64,000 nucleotides of DNA from an uncultured Muribaculaceae bacterium (GTDB lineage Bacteria > Bacteroidota > Bacteroidia > Bacteroidales > Muribaculaceae), in contig CAJUOB010000001.1 of assembly GCA_910587915.1 (NCBI GenBank), positions 193,351 through 257,350 on the forward strand. Reading direction: 5' to 3'. The position numbers were made by a program, and so were the translations under genes. This document shows positions 8,690 to 17,515 of this stretch, piece by piece. Below the pieces are notes generated by a model. It had not been told where the DNA came from and ran no database searches. It saw only the letters and a list, made by a program, of their open reading frames with translations. Numbering within the stretch: position 1 is the first letter of the stretch; each line of letters opens with the position of its first letter.

Positions 8690-9334
8690 TCAGAGGCGGC
8701 GTATGATAGTGAGACCGTCGCGGACCGGTATAATAGCTTTGGATACACGCGTGTCGGCAGCGACCATATCGTTGAAAGCACGTATACCTTCGGTCTGGGC
8801 ATCGTGCGAAGATGTATCCAGCACTTTACCGTCCCATAGGGTATTGTCGGCAAGGATAAATCCGCCGGGTGCCAGATGCCGCATTATGGCTTCATAATAT
8901 GCAGGGTAGGCACGCTTATCGGCATCGACAAACACCATGTCGACCGGTACATCACCGCAGCTCATTATACGGTCTATCATTTCGCGGGCATCGCCAATAT
9001 GCAGATGTATGTCGGCGCCGCGCGGCGATTCATCGAAAAGCTCGCGCAATTCATCGGCATGCTCCGCATCTATCTCCACAGTATCGATGGTGCATCCCTG
9101 TGGCATAGCCTCAGCGAAACATAGGGTGGAATAGCCCGAAAAAGTGCCGAGTTCGAGTATGCGGCGCGGACGTATCATGCTTGTGAACATGGCAAGAATA
9201 CGTCCCTGGGTATGATCGGTGCACATACGCGGATACAGGCGCGTGAGATGCGTGTGGCGGTACAACCGTCTCAGCATCTCCGGCTCCGCTCCAATATGCG
9301 CGTGTATATAATCATTCAATTTATCATCGTTCAT
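8690..9334 (-). CDS. SAM-dependent O-methyltransferase (CCoAOMT-like family 3)
   Basis: 214 residues, the usual size. Motif I ELGTFSGYST (61-70) binds SAM; VFVDADK (134-140) and DNTLWDG (163-169) are the metal-site motifs of the catechol/caffeoyl-CoA type family. The Bacteroidetes members are single-domain soluble enzymes of unknown natural acceptor. The start ATG overlaps the stop of the upstream TOPRIM-like gene by four bases (ATGA), so in this genome it is probably read from the same message as the putative defence pair. The methyltransferase itself has normal base composition and is likely the older resident. Confidence 0.9.
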   Translation of the reverse strand: MNDDKLNDYIHAHIGAEPEMLRRLYRHTHLTRLYPRMCTDHTQGRILAMFTSMIRPRRILELGTFSGYSTLCFAEAMPQGCTIDTVEIDAEHADELRELFDESPRGADIHLHIGDAREMIDRIMSCGDVPVDMVFVDADKRAYPAYYEAIMRHLAPGGFILADNTLWDGKVLDTSSHDAQTEGIRAFNDMVAADTRVSKAIIPVRDGLTIIRRL

Positions 9335-10143
9335 ACTCCATATTCTTCAAGTTTTTCCTTAGTTTTGCTACAGCCATAGTAATTTAATACATATAGTGGA
9401 AAAGCACTCAGCACCGCAACTTCGGGACATGGACGCATGATATGCTTATGTAACTGCCACATAAAAATATCTTCTTGAGAAATAAGATTACCTGGCAATG
9501 AGAATTCACCATTAACCAAATAATTGGCTTTACATAGATGTGCCGCTATAAGTTCCTGCCATACTCTCTTGGTATATGCATTCATATTCGATAGGTTTCG
9601 CCGTGAATTTTCAGCAACAAATTGCTTATAATGAGGCTCTTCAAGACATTTTACACTATCCGGACAACTATCTATCGAAGGACAATTAGCACGTTTGCAC
9701 TTAACAGCTAAAGTTTTGAAACTTTCTAAGTCATTGTAATGCCTTATTGCTTCTACCATTGGATAGCTGATGAACAGCAATCCATCTTCTGTCTCATCAT
9801 TGAAAAAAGAGAGCAGTTCCTTTATTTTTCCATCATCGGCCAATGTTGAATGCGCATCATAGTCAAAGAACAAATAAATATATGCAAAGCTATTTCGGGT
9901 ATATCCTCTAAGTATTTTTGCATTTTCAGGAGAACGCTCTTTCAGTACCGAAATTATATCCATAGAGAATCCGTCTTCATCTTTTATCATCCGGTACAAC
10001 TGATAGATTTCGGCATCAAATACACATTTTATGCCATTTCTGTCGTCCATGAAATTGATTTCCAATTTCTCGACGAGTTTATCCTCCGTCTTTGCGCCTT
10101 CAAAAATAAAAAGCGTTTTCTCCTTATATTCCATTAAAGGCAC
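9331..10143 (-). CDS. TOPRIM/RloB-like partner protein of a two-gene AAA system
   Basis: 270 residues; not a family I can name with certainty. The N-terminus reads KTLFIFEGAKTEDKLVEKL, an FEGxKTE pattern like RloB and other TOPRIM-type nucleases (Glu15), and FFDYDAH at 92-98 gives the DxD acidic pair (Asp94, Asp96). SYPMVEAIRHY (126-136) resembles the P-x-x-E helix of OLD/RloB relatives. Four cysteines at 149, 154, 160 and 166 could bind a metal, an unusual insert. The gene is AT-rich compared with its neighbours. It overlaps the upstream AAA gene by 20 bases (or 11 if Met4 at 10134 is the start) and the methyltransferase by four. Inference: nuclease or effector subunit of an AbiL/PARIS-like antiphage system. 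Confidence 0.7.
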   Translation of the reverse strand: MPLMEYKEKTLFIFEGAKTEDKLVEKLEINFMDDRNGIKCVFDAEIYQLYRMIKDEDGFSMDIISVLKERSPENAKILRGYTRNSFAYIYLFFDYDAHSTLADDGKIKELLSFFNDETEDGLLFISYPMVEAIRHYNDLESFKTLAVKCKRANCPSIDSCPDSVKCLEEPHYKQFVAENSRRNLSNMNAYTKRVWQELIAAHLCKANYLVNGEFSLPGNLISQEDIFMWQLHKHIMRPCPEVAVLSAFPLYVLNYYGCSKTKEKLEEYGV

Positions 10144-11233
10144 CAGCTCGATAGATTTTTTCTATATTATGACCAAAACGAAGTTCCTTATCAGTACATT
10201 CGTTCAAGGGTTTCACAGATCCATTATTGAGAACGAAATTGCAATCCGGTCGAAGCAAATCGTTTGTCATAAGGAAAGTATTATGTGAAGATAGAAATAC
10301 TTGGCATGGAAGTTTACACAATTCCATACAAATATTGTAGGCCAACTGAAAATGATAGAAAGCATCGAATTCATCAATGAATACAAAAGTAGTCTCATTC
10401 ATATGCTTTAACCAGAAATAGAGCAATTCGAGAGATCGTGTACCGGTCGAGACAGTGATGCAGAATGGAAGCTTTGAATCACCAACACGATACCATAGGG
10501 CAGTATCGTTTTTCTTTGGTTTAATAAAACTGAATTTCTGGCCGCTTACCCGCTCAAGAAAATCGGAGAAATCATCGACAAGTCCATTCGCTATGATATA
10601 CTCCTCTATATTACTGTTTGGCTTTGATTCAATACCTATAAATTCTCTGAATTCCAAACTTGCGAACCATAACATTCCATTGACAAAAGACTGCAACTTA
10701 AGCAGAAAATTATCGTTATCCAATGGATAGAAAGCCAGTAAATAATTTACAAGAGAAACTCCATTAGCGTTCGCATTGAAATCAGCCATTATAGCCTTGG
10801 AATTTGGAAAATAGGCTTCATTCAATATCACCTCATTACCATTGGAAGAGAATACAGTGATATCATTGAGTCTAAGTACTTCCCTTTTAATGACACCTTT
10901 GGAATCTTTAGAATAATCGTATTCCACAATCTGGCCTTCGAAATCAAACACATATTCAAAATCGACAGTACCACCAGATTTCCCTGCATTTATATAATTG
11001 CTGTAGTAATCAGCCTTTTTTGCTTTTAGAGGTGCAAGATGATATTCTATATCAAAGATAGCAAGACCAAGATTGCTCTTTCCAACACCATTAGGTCCAT
11101 ATATGATACCATTTTTCACTATACCATCCGAGACAGCATATTGACTGAATGAATAATTACTCGGTTGCGATAAATCGAGTACTATACGGTCGGCAAATCC
11201 GCGGTAATTGGTAACAGAAAATTTCTTCAGCAT
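10124..11233 (-). CDS. AAA ATPase (AAA_15/AAA_21, SMC-like) of a two-gene system
   Basis: 369 residues. Walker A GPNGVGKS at 46-53, ABC-type signature-like STGTRSLELL at 262-271, Walker B TFVFIDEFDAF at 282-292, and a switch His in SSHNT (His317). This is the plan of overcoming-lysogenisation and RloA/AbiLi/PtuA-type ATPases, which pair with a nuclease or TOPRIM effector. The middle (60-260) is a lid/coiled region without known motifs. Composition is clearly AT-richer than the flanking genes, which suggests transfer. A TATATTTG -7 element lies 22 bases before the ATG. No transposase or repeat marks the insert ends. Confidence 0.82.
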   Translation of the reverse strand: MLKKFSVTNYRGFADRIVLDLSQPSNYSFSQYAVSDGIVKNGIIYGPNGVGKSNLGLAIFDIEYHLAPLKAKKADYYSNYINAGKSGGTVDFEYVFDFEGQIVEYDYSKDSKGVIKREVLRLNDITVFSSNGNEVILNEAYFPNSKAIMADFNANANGVSLVNYLLAFYPLDNDNFLLKLQSFVNGMLWFASLEFREFIGIESKPNSNIEEYIIANGLVDDFSDFLERVSGQKFSFIKPKKNDTALWYRVGDSKLPFCITVSTGTRSLELLYFWLKHMNETTFVFIDEFDAFYHFQLAYNICMELCKLPCQVFLSSHNTFLMTNDLLRPDCNFVLNNGSVKPLNECTDKELRFGHNIEKIYRAGAFNGI

Positions 11234-11255
11234 AAGCTATTTGTAAAATGTCTCG

Positions 11256-11263
11256 CAAATATA
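11256..11263 (-). promoter_or_regulatory. -7 promoter element of the AAA/TOPRIM operon
   Basis: On the minus strand TATATTTG (TAnnTTTG type) ends 22 bases before the ATG at 11233. No clear -33 TTTG is seen. A small hairpin, CCGTAA-AAAAA-TTACGG at about 11282-11298, separates it from the upstream gene. Confidence 0.45.
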
Positions 11264-11304
11264 CTGAAAGTTTTCGTGATGCCGTAAAAAAATTACGGAA
11301 TAAT

Positions 11305-11571
11305 TTATGCGACTATAAGATAGAACATTGCGGCGTGGGTGAGGAACGAGAGGATTATCAGTATCCAGAAGAGTTCCCGGCGATTGGACCAGCATAGCCA
11401 TTCGCATATCGCAGATATGATGATGTAGATAGGATATGCCCACAGAAGAATCTCTAAATAGCGATCTCTCGGTGCATTAGAAATCAACCATAGATATGCG
11501 AGGATGGGAAGGGCAAGCACTATTATGAGCAGCTTTACCCATATCGGCATTTTTTCGTCGTTATCGGTCAT
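11305..11571 (-). CDS. Small integral membrane protein, hypothetical
   Basis: 88 residues with three hydrophobic segments (about 11-29, 38-57 and 67-87) and little else. The start ATG overlaps the epimerase stop by four bases, which argues that it is a real gene of the epimerase operon. No family is recognised; a role near the membrane in glycan or lipid modification is only a guess from its neighbours. Confidence 0.65.
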   Translation of the reverse strand: MTDNDEKMPIWVKLLIIVLALPILAYLWLISNAPRDRYLEILLWAYPIYIIISAICEWLCWSNRRELFWILIILSFLTHAAMFYLIVA

Positions 11572-12593
11572 TTCTTTGCCTGCTTTTCTTTGAGATATGC
11601 TTTCACTGTTTCATCGATGCCCCGTTGGAGAGGATAGTCGGCATGGAAGCCGAAGTCGCGCACGGCATCGTCGACCGAGCAATTCCAGTTGCGCTGACGC
11701 ATGATTTTGAATTTATCGCGGTTGAGGGTCGAGGGCTTCATGCGGACAGCTCCCCATTTTTCGGCTACAACCGACGCCACATATCCTGCCCACAGGGGTA
11801 ATTTGACGGGAATGACAAACTTCTTGCCCAAGGCATCGGCTACAATGCGGCGGAATTCGGTCTGTGTATATACACGGGGCTCGCTGATGATATATTTCCT
11901 ATGCAAGGTAGCGTCGGTGGATATGGCATCGAACATGGCACCTACAAGATCGGAGACATATATGAACGAGAGCAACTGCTTGCGGTATCCAACTCCGAAA
12001 TCAAATCGCGAATCGATGCATTTTATCATCATCAGGTAGTCGCGTTCATGCGGACCATACACACCGGTGGGACGGAAGATGGTCCAAGGTATTTCGGTAT
12101 GTGTCTCGAGCCATGTCTCAGCCTTGATCTTCGAAAGACCGTAACGTGTGTTCGGTTTTGGAATTGTGCGCGAAGTCATTGGCTCATAACCCAGATAATC
12201 GGCATCGCCCAGAGCGCTGAGCGAACTCATGAACAGGAACCGGCGCGGCAGCATAGATGCATCGGAGAGAGCGGTGCAGAAGTTCCTCAGATATTCGAAG
12301 TTGATGCGGTTGAAATCGAGGAAGTTGGCACATTTTGTAGCGCCGAGATTGTAGATTATGTAATCCCATCCGCCTTCGGGTGCCTGAGCGGATATCTGTT
12401 CCTGCAGTTTGCTGGAATCATCGTAGTCGAATACGGCGAAATGCAACTCTTTTTCGGTGAGATAACGGCGCGATGTGGATTCGCGGATACCGGCCCATAC
12501 GTCGTAGCCGCGTTTAAGTCCTTCGGACGCAATGAAGCCTCCGATGAAGCCTCCGGCTCCTACCACCAGCAGTGTCTTTTTCTTTTCCATCAC
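11568..12593 (-). CDS. NAD-dependent epimerase/dehydratase (extended SDR)
   Basis: 341 residues. The Rossmann motif is GAGGFIGG at 12-19; the catalytic set is Ser123/124 in FMSSLSA and Tyr151-x3-Lys155 in RYGLSK. RPTGVYGP follows, as in extended SDRs that act on nucleotide sugars or sterol-like substrates. The C-terminal third is helical. Substrate is not evident. The ATG overlaps the end of the upstream glycosyltransferase by four bases, and the downstream membrane protein by four, so these three are one tightly packed operon, perhaps with aroQ and the Mrp gene upstream. Confidence 0.88.
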   Translation of the reverse strand: MMEKKKTLLVVGAGGFIGGFIASEGLKRGYDVWAGIRESTSRRYLTEKELHFAVFDYDDSSKLQEQISAQAPEGGWDYIIYNLGATKCANFLDFNRINFEYLRNFCTALSDASMLPRRFLFMSSLSALGDADYLGYEPMTSRTIPKPNTRYGLSKIKAETWLETHTEIPWTIFRPTGVYGPHERDYLMMIKCIDSRFDFGVGYRKQLLSFIYVSDLVGAMFDAISTDATLHRKYIISEPRVYTQTEFRRIVADALGKKFVIPVKLPLWAGYVASVVAEKWGAVRMKPSTLNRDKFKIMRQRNWNCSVDDAVRDFGFHADYPLQRGIDETVKAYLKEKQAKK

Positions 12594-13744
12594 GATAGGA
12601 TAGCTTTATGATAAGTTTCCATAGTGGCCTTTGCGAAATTATCGGCCGAGAATTTTTTTACATATTTCTGACCATGGCGCACCAGCTTGTCGTGGAAAAT
12701 ACGGTCGTCGATAATATGCATGGCCTCGCGGGCAAGTGAGTCGGCATCGTCGGGATTGATATATACGGCGCCTGGTCCACCGGCCTCCTCAAGGCACGAT
12801 CCGGTAGCTGCAATGACGGGTGTGCCTACAGTGATAGACTCTACCACCGGAAGTCCGAAGCCTTCATAGCGCGAGGGATACACACTCACGGCAGCATCGG
12901 CATATATGGCAGGCAGATCGGCAAAGGGAATACCTTCGAGATGCATCACACGGTCGGACAGACCGAGACGCGATATCTCGGCCGATATCATGCGGCCATA
13001 GTCTCCGCTCATGCGGCCTACGATCACCAGCTTCACGGCAGCGGGAAGTTTGGCGAGCGCACGGACTGCCAGCAGCTGGTTCTTACGAGGCTGCACAGTG
13101 CCCACACAGGCAATATATACGTCGGGCAAACCATAGCGGGCCCGCACTTCCTGACGCTTTGATGTGGGTATGTCGAGTGTGAATATAGGATCTATACCCT
13201 GATATATCACATCGATTTTAGCGGGGTCGATCTGATAGTCGGATATGAGGTCGCGCCGGGTACATTCGCTTATGGCTATGACCCGCGATGCAATCTTGGC
13301 CGAGCGGCCATATTTGAAGTCATACATGCGCCGGTCGATGGCACTGTAGTCAGCCGGGCAACGACGGTATATAAGATCATGGATAGTCACCACTGTCGGA
13401 CATGCTTTTGGTGCCCAAAGCGGGATTTCATTCGATAGACCATGATATATGTCGACTCCGTCGCGCTTTAGATCTATAGCCATATCGAAAGTACGCCAGA
13501 ATGCCCGTCCGGCGGCACCGAATCGGTCGGGACCGTATGCTATCTCCACATTCTCACGTGCGAGCAAGGGCTCGAGGCGATCGTTTTCCTTAGGGCGGGG
13601 CGCATACAGCCGGAAACGCGAAGCCGGAAAACCGAGCGAAAGCATGTTGAGGGCATAGCGGCTGTAATTGCCGAGCCCGGTATTATTCTCGACCGCACGC
13701 TTGCCATCGAGCCCCACGAGAAGAGATACACCCTCAGCCTTCAT
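12590..13744 (-). CDS. GT4/GT1-type glycosyltransferase
   Basis: 384 residues from the ATG at 13744, chosen because MKAEGVSLLVGLDGKRAVENNTG fits the family N-terminus; an in-frame ORF extends upstream but into aroQ. GT-B fold with CVGTVQPRKNQ (donor domain start) and the E-x7-E pair at 294 and 302 in YEGFGLPVVESITVGTP. It resembles mannosyl- or rhamnosyl-type transferases of surface polysaccharide assembly; the donor is unknown. It overlaps aroQ by 11 bases at its start and the epimerase by four at its end. Confidence 0.88.
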   Translation of the reverse strand: MKAEGVSLLVGLDGKRAVENNTGLGNYSRYALNMLSLGFPASRFRLYAPRPKENDRLEPLLARENVEIAYGPDRFGAAGRAFWRTFDMAIDLKRDGVDIYHGLSNEIPLWAPKACPTVVTIHDLIYRRCPADYSAIDRRMYDFKYGRSAKIASRVIAISECTRRDLISDYQIDPAKIDVIYQGIDPIFTLDIPTSKRQEVRARYGLPDVYIACVGTVQPRKNQLLAVRALAKLPAAVKLVIVGRMSGDYGRMISAEISRLGLSDRVMHLEGIPFADLPAIYADAAVSVYPSRYEGFGLPVVESITVGTPVIAATGSCLEEAGGPGAVYINPDDADSLAREAMHIIDDRIFHDKLVRHGQKYVKKFSADNFAKATMETYHKAILS

Positions 13745-14174
13745 GGCACATGTCGATAATGGCCTGGATGGCCAAGGCATACGATTCGGCACCGAAGCCC
13801 GATATGGATCCGGCGCATACAGGTGCTATGAGCGAACGGCGACGTATTTCCTCGCGGGCGAATATATTGCTGAGGTGGACCTCGACCACAGGCGATGGCA
13901 CTGCCTCGATGGCATCGGCGATGGCAAGCGATGTGTGGGTATACGCACCGGCATTGAGCACTATGCCTGCAATATCTGGATCAAACCCGGCACTGTGGAT
14001 GCGGTCTATTATCGCACCCTCGCTGTTGCTCTGGAAATACTCAATTTCCACACCACAGAAACGCGACCTGAGATTACCGAGGATCGAATCCATGGTATCC
14101 GTGCCGTAATGGGCGGGGTCGCGGCGTCCGAGCAGGTTGAGGTTAGGGCCGTTGAGCACCAATATTTTTTTCAT
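13734..14174 (-). CDS. aroQ: Type II 3-dehydroquinate dehydratase
   Basis: 146 residues, the normal length. All family marks are present: LNGPNLNLLGRR (8-18), catalytic Tyr23 in AHYG, QSNSEG (49-53), LNAGAYTHTS (73-82), EVHLSN with His100, and RRRS. It converts 3-dehydroquinate to 3-dehydroshikimate in the shikimate pathway, in the cytoplasm, probably as a dodecamer. Its ATG overlaps the stop of the Mrp-type gene by four bases. Confidence 0.97.
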   Translation of the reverse strand: MKKILVLNGPNLNLLGRRDPAHYGTDTMDSILGNLRSRFCGVEIEYFQSNSEGAIIDRIHSAGFDPDIAGIVLNAGAYTHTSLAIADAIEAVPSPVVEVHLSNIFAREEIRRRSLIAPVCAGSISGFGAESYALAIQAIIDMCHEG

Positions 14175-15268
14175 TTCATGTGCACTTTTTCGGTAGGAGG
14201 AAGAGAATCATTTCGCCGGTCGACAGCATCGGCTACCTCACGGGCGAGATGCACGAAAGCCTGTGCCGACATGGTGTTCTCGAGTGCTATCGGCTGTCCG
14301 GCATCGGAATGTTCGCCTACAGCCGCTACCAGAGGGATGCGAGCAAGCACAGGCACACCGTATTCGGCGGCAAGAGCGTCGACATTGGCATCATCGCCGA
14401 AAAGATAGTATTTTTCATCGGGATGCTTCTCGGGAGTGAACCATGCCATATTGTCGACAAGACCAAGCACGGGAACGTTGATCTTATCATCGCGGAACAT
14501 CGCAATTCCCTTGCGGGCATCGGCAAGCGCCACCTGCTGAGGAGTGGTGACTACCACAGCACCGGTTATACCGAGAGTCTGCACCAGGGTGAGGTGTATA
14601 TCGCTTGTGCCCGGAGGCATGTCGATGAGGAAATAGTCGAGTTCGCCCCAATCGGCTTGTTCTATAAGTTGCTTGAGGGCATTCGACGCCATGGCACCGC
14701 GCCACACGGCGGCGCTGGACGGATCGATAACAAATCCTATGGACAGCACCTTGACGCCATACCGCTCGGCAGGAATTATGAGATTACGGCCATCGACTTC
14801 GTGCATATAGAGCTCGGCATTTTCCAATCCGAACATTTTGGGTACCGACGGACCGAATATATCGGCATCGAGAAGTCCCACACTGTAGCCCTCGGCAGCC
14901 AGAGCCACCGCAAGATTGGCAGCGACGGTGGATTTACCCACACCACCTTTACCCGACGATACGGCAACTATATTCTTAACGCCGGGAAGCACGGGTGCTT
15001 TCTCTACTACGGGGGCTGCCCGGCGCACCGATGTGTTGATTTCAACCTCTGCGCCGGGGGCAGCATGATGGATGGCTGCCTCGGCTGTTTTCAGTAGCGA
15101 TGCCTTGAATGGATCGGTAGCTTTATCAAAGATAATAGTGAAGCTGACGTGGTTGCCGGATATGCGGATATCATCCTCGACCATGCCGAGTTCGATTATA
15201 TTTTTTCCTGAACCGGGATAGCGCACTGTGGCAAGTGCATCGGTTATAAGCGAAGGATATAATTGCAT
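14171..15268 (-). CDS. Mrp/NBP35-family Fe-S cluster carrier ATPase (ApbC-like)
   Basis: 365 residues: an N-terminal MIP18/DUF59 domain (1-80), a linker, then the deviant-Walker-A ATPase domain with SSGKGGVGKST (104-114) and DMPPGTSDIHL. The family carries and inserts Fe-S clusters. The usual CxxC near the NM-[ST]-x-F stretch is missing; here the text is VDNMAWFTPEKHPDEKYYLFG, a form I associate with Bacteroidetes members. The 5' leader on the minus strand is a run of CTAACT-like heptamers directly before the ATG. It is coupled to aroQ by ATGA. Confidence 0.92.
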   Translation of the reverse strand: MQLYPSLITDALATVRYPGSGKNIIELGMVEDDIRISGNHVSFTIIFDKATDPFKASLLKTAEAAIHHAAPGAEVEINTSVRRAAPVVEKAPVLPGVKNIVAVSSGKGGVGKSTVAANLAVALAAEGYSVGLLDADIFGPSVPKMFGLENAELYMHEVDGRNLIIPAERYGVKVLSIGFVIDPSSAAVWRGAMASNALKQLIEQADWGELDYFLIDMPPGTSDIHLTLVQTLGITGAVVVTTPQQVALADARKGIAMFRDDKINVPVLGLVDNMAWFTPEKHPDEKYYLFGDDANVDALAAEYGVPVLARIPLVAAVGEHSDAGQPIALENTMSAQAFVHLAREVADAVDRRNDSLPPTEKVHMK

Positions 15269-15280
15269 TTTTAATTAGAA

Positions 15281-15308
15281 GTTAGGAGTTAGGAGTGAGA
15301 AGTCAGGA
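15281..15308 (-). repeat. Heptamer array in the Mrp gene leader
   Basis: Plus strand reads GTTAGGA GTTAGGA GTGAGAA GTCAGGA, four 7-base units ending inside the trmB stop region. Read in the gene direction it is a pyrimidine-rich CTAACTC-type array immediately before the Mrp start codon. The same array, in the same orientation to its gene, occurs before the alkaline phosphatase at 42543-42570. Confidence 0.7.
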
Positions 15309-16085
15309 GTTTTTCTCGTCGGAGTCCATCATATCGGGCATCTGTATGTACCCTCTGGAATAGCTCCGGTAGGTATCGTGCTCGAGTTCTTCTGCGCCGG
15401 GTGGTTCCGAGAGGGGAGCCTCTCCGAGAGGAAACTTGATGTACTTTATGGTGAGTCCGCGGTCGAGCCATTGCTGCTCGTAGTGGGTGCGGATGTTGAG
15501 TATAGGATCATCGGGAGCGATAGTGGCGTAGAGATCGTCGGTTGCCTCGAGGACGTTGAGACCATTGTGAGAGGCCATCATCGAAGTATATGCGAACAGG
15601 AACGGACTGTCGGTCTTCAAATTTATGATGCCTTCGGGGCGGCTCACACGGCGATACAGCTCGATGAAGCGGGTACCGGTGAGGCGCTTGCGCACTTTCT
15701 TCATCTGCGGATCGGGGAAGGTGATCCATATCTCGGACACTTCGCCGGGAGCGAAGAAACTTTCGAGCAGTTCTATCGATGTCCGCAGGAACGCCACATT
15801 GCCCATGCCGGCATTGCGTGCACGGCAGGCACCGGTCCACATGCGGGCACCCTTTATGTCGATACCTATGAAGTTGCGGTCGGGGAAACGCTCGGCAAGT
15901 CCGACGGTGTACTCACCCTTGCCGCACCCGAGTTCGAGCACGATGGGGTTGTCGTTGCCGAAAAAATCGCTGTTCCAACGTCCGCGCAAAGGAAAACCCT
16001 CTGTCTGCAGGCGTGCGAAAGGATACTGGAAGACCAGATCGATGGTCTTCATTTCCGCAAATTTCTTTAATTTGTTTTTTCCCAT
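15303..16085 (-). CDS. trmB: tRNA (guanine-N7-)-methyltransferase
   Basis: 260 residues from ATG 16085 ([12 protein letters not shown]); an upstream extension of the frame lies inside the LRR gene and is not credible. SAM-binding motif [12 protein letters not shown] at 49-60, [10 protein letters not shown], and the TrmB-specific [15 protein letters not shown]. It makes m7G46 in the variable loop of tRNAs. It starts five bases after the LRR protein stop. The stop codon lies in the heptamer array that leads into the Mrp gene. Confidence 0.95.
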   Translation of the reverse strand: MGKNKLKKFAEMKTIDLVFQYPFARLQTEGFPLRGRWNSDFFGNDNPIVLELGCGKGEYTVGLAERFPDRNFIGIDIKGARMWTGACRARNAGMGNVAFLRTSIELLESFFAPGEVSEIWITFPDPQMKKVRKRLTGTRFIELYRRVSRPEGIINLKTDSPFLFAYTSMMASHNGLNVLEATDDLYATIAPDDPILNIRTHYEQQWLDRGLTIKYIKFPLGEAPLSEPPGAEELEHDTYRSYSRGYIQMPDMMDSDEKNS

Positions 16086-16090
16086 TTTTT

Positions 16091-17494
16091 TCAGCGTAGT
16101 ATTTTCACCTTTCCACACGTACCGTCGGAAAGAATGCATTCAATAATAAATACAGGTCCGGTAAAAGACGATGTGTCGGCCGATACACGGGCCGACCTGT
16201 GGCCGTCGACTGACACAAGCATGCGACCGGACACATCGTGGACATTTACCGACGCAATATCGGCGCCGATACTTTCCACAATCATGATATAGCCATCGAA
16301 AGCGGCTCGTATATTTTTCACATCCTCGACGACAGCGACTGTTGTGGATGTGCTCTGTATGTCGAAATCGCACCATTGTGGAGTAGATGCATACTCTTCG
16401 TGCAACACAGGGTCTACACACAGCACAACCCTACCCTGCTCCACGCCGGCCCACACATCGTTTCCAACAGCAGGCACCAACGACAAAGCCGTGGCATCTA
16501 TATAGCCCAGCGACGACATCGATTCCATAGCACCAGTGCCTATGCTTTCGAGCGACGACGGCAACCTCACTTCCGAAGCACCACCACCCATCAAGGCAAA
16601 TGGCCCTATCGAGGCTATGCCTTCGGGTATGTCCAAGGTACCCGCAGCCGAACCGACATCCTTAAACGCAAAACCGGATATGGATGTCATACCGGCGGAA
16701 AGAGGTACTTTCTTAAGCGATGTACACTCAAAAAAAGCACCGTCGCCTACATAGCGTACCGCGGACGGAAGAGTCACCGACACAAGATCGGAATTGCCGG
16801 CAAAAGCCCATGCTCCTATGGAGTCGAGAACAGAGCATGCCGACATATCGGCTTCCACCATTCCCGATGCAGAGAAAGCTCCTTCGCCTATGGAATGCAG
16901 AGCCGATCCGAATGTAAATTCCCGCATAGAAGAACATCCGTCGAAAGCACGTTGGGGAATATTTTCCAACCATTCCGATCCGTCGACCGACGCAAGATTG
17001 CTGCATGCTTCGAAAGCTCCGCGGCCGAGATTGGCACTTCCCGACACAAGCACCGATGCAAGATCAGTGCACCGCGAGAATGCGCCGCATCCCACCACCA
17101 CACCGGCAGGCAGTGTGAGTTCTTCAATAGAACTTCCGGCGAAAGCGAAATCGCCCACCGTGCATCCTTGTGGCAATACTACCGACCTGAGCGCCGAGCC
17201 GGCAAAGACAGCAGCCGGAATCATGGAGCCATCATAGTGTGTGCGGCCACCCAGCGATGAGCCATTGTACTCCTTGATTGTAACTCCCGACAAATCGAGC
17301 GATGTGAGTTCGGGCATGCAACGCTCAATGTAGAAGAAATCCGATACATCTATACTACCGGAAAGCACCAGATCTTTCACGCCCGATGGATTGCCGATCA
17401 AAGCATGCAGACCACCGGCCTCTACCGACACTTCGAGAGCATCGCTGCAGAGAACCGACATCACACATATCGACAGTGCACAGATGCGTTTCAT
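16091..17494 (-). CDS. BspA-type leucine-rich-repeat surface protein with T9SS-like tail
   Basis: 467 residues from ATG 17494 ([11 protein letters not shown]; 17500 is also possible). A signal peptide is followed by about ten LRR_5 (BspA/TpLRR) repeats from 60 to 370, each with a pattern like I-x-x-x-A-F-x-x-C-x-x-L-x-x-V-x-L-P (for example [21 protein letters not shown]). The last 75 residues end [15 protein letters not shown] ... GKVKILR, like the type A sorting tail of type IX secretion. Such proteins are surface-exposed and bind host or bacterial ligands; the ligand here is unknown. The gene is the last one before the proposed origin and reads away from it. Confidence 0.85.
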   Translation of the reverse strand: MKRICALSICVMSVLCSDALEVSVEAGGLHALIGNPSGVKDLVLSGSIDVSDFFYIERCMPELTSLDLSGVTIKEYNGSSLGGRTHYDGSMIPAAVFAGSALRSVVLPQGCTVGDFAFAGSSIEELTLPAGVVVGCGAFSRCTDLASVLVSGSANLGRGAFEACSNLASVDGSEWLENIPQRAFDGCSSMREFTFGSALHSIGEGAFSASGMVEADMSACSVLDSIGAWAFAGNSDLVSVTLPSAVRYVGDGAFFECTSLKKVPLSAGMTSISGFAFKDVGSAAGTLDIPEGIASIGPFALMGGGASEVRLPSSLESIGTGAMESMSSLGYIDATALSLVPAVGNDVWAGVEQGRVVLCVDPVLHEEYASTPQWCDFDIQSTSTTVAVVEDVKNIRAAFDGYIMIVESIGADIASVNVHDVSGRMLVSVDGHRSARVSADTSSFTGPVFIIECILSDGTCGKVKILR

Positions 17495-17515
17495 CAACAT
17501 TGCTTTTGCACACAA

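Noticed and set aside
9331..11305. Insertion sequence or integrative element carrying the AAA/TOPRIM pair
   Set aside because: No transposase, integrase, terminal inverted repeat or target duplication can be seen at either side.
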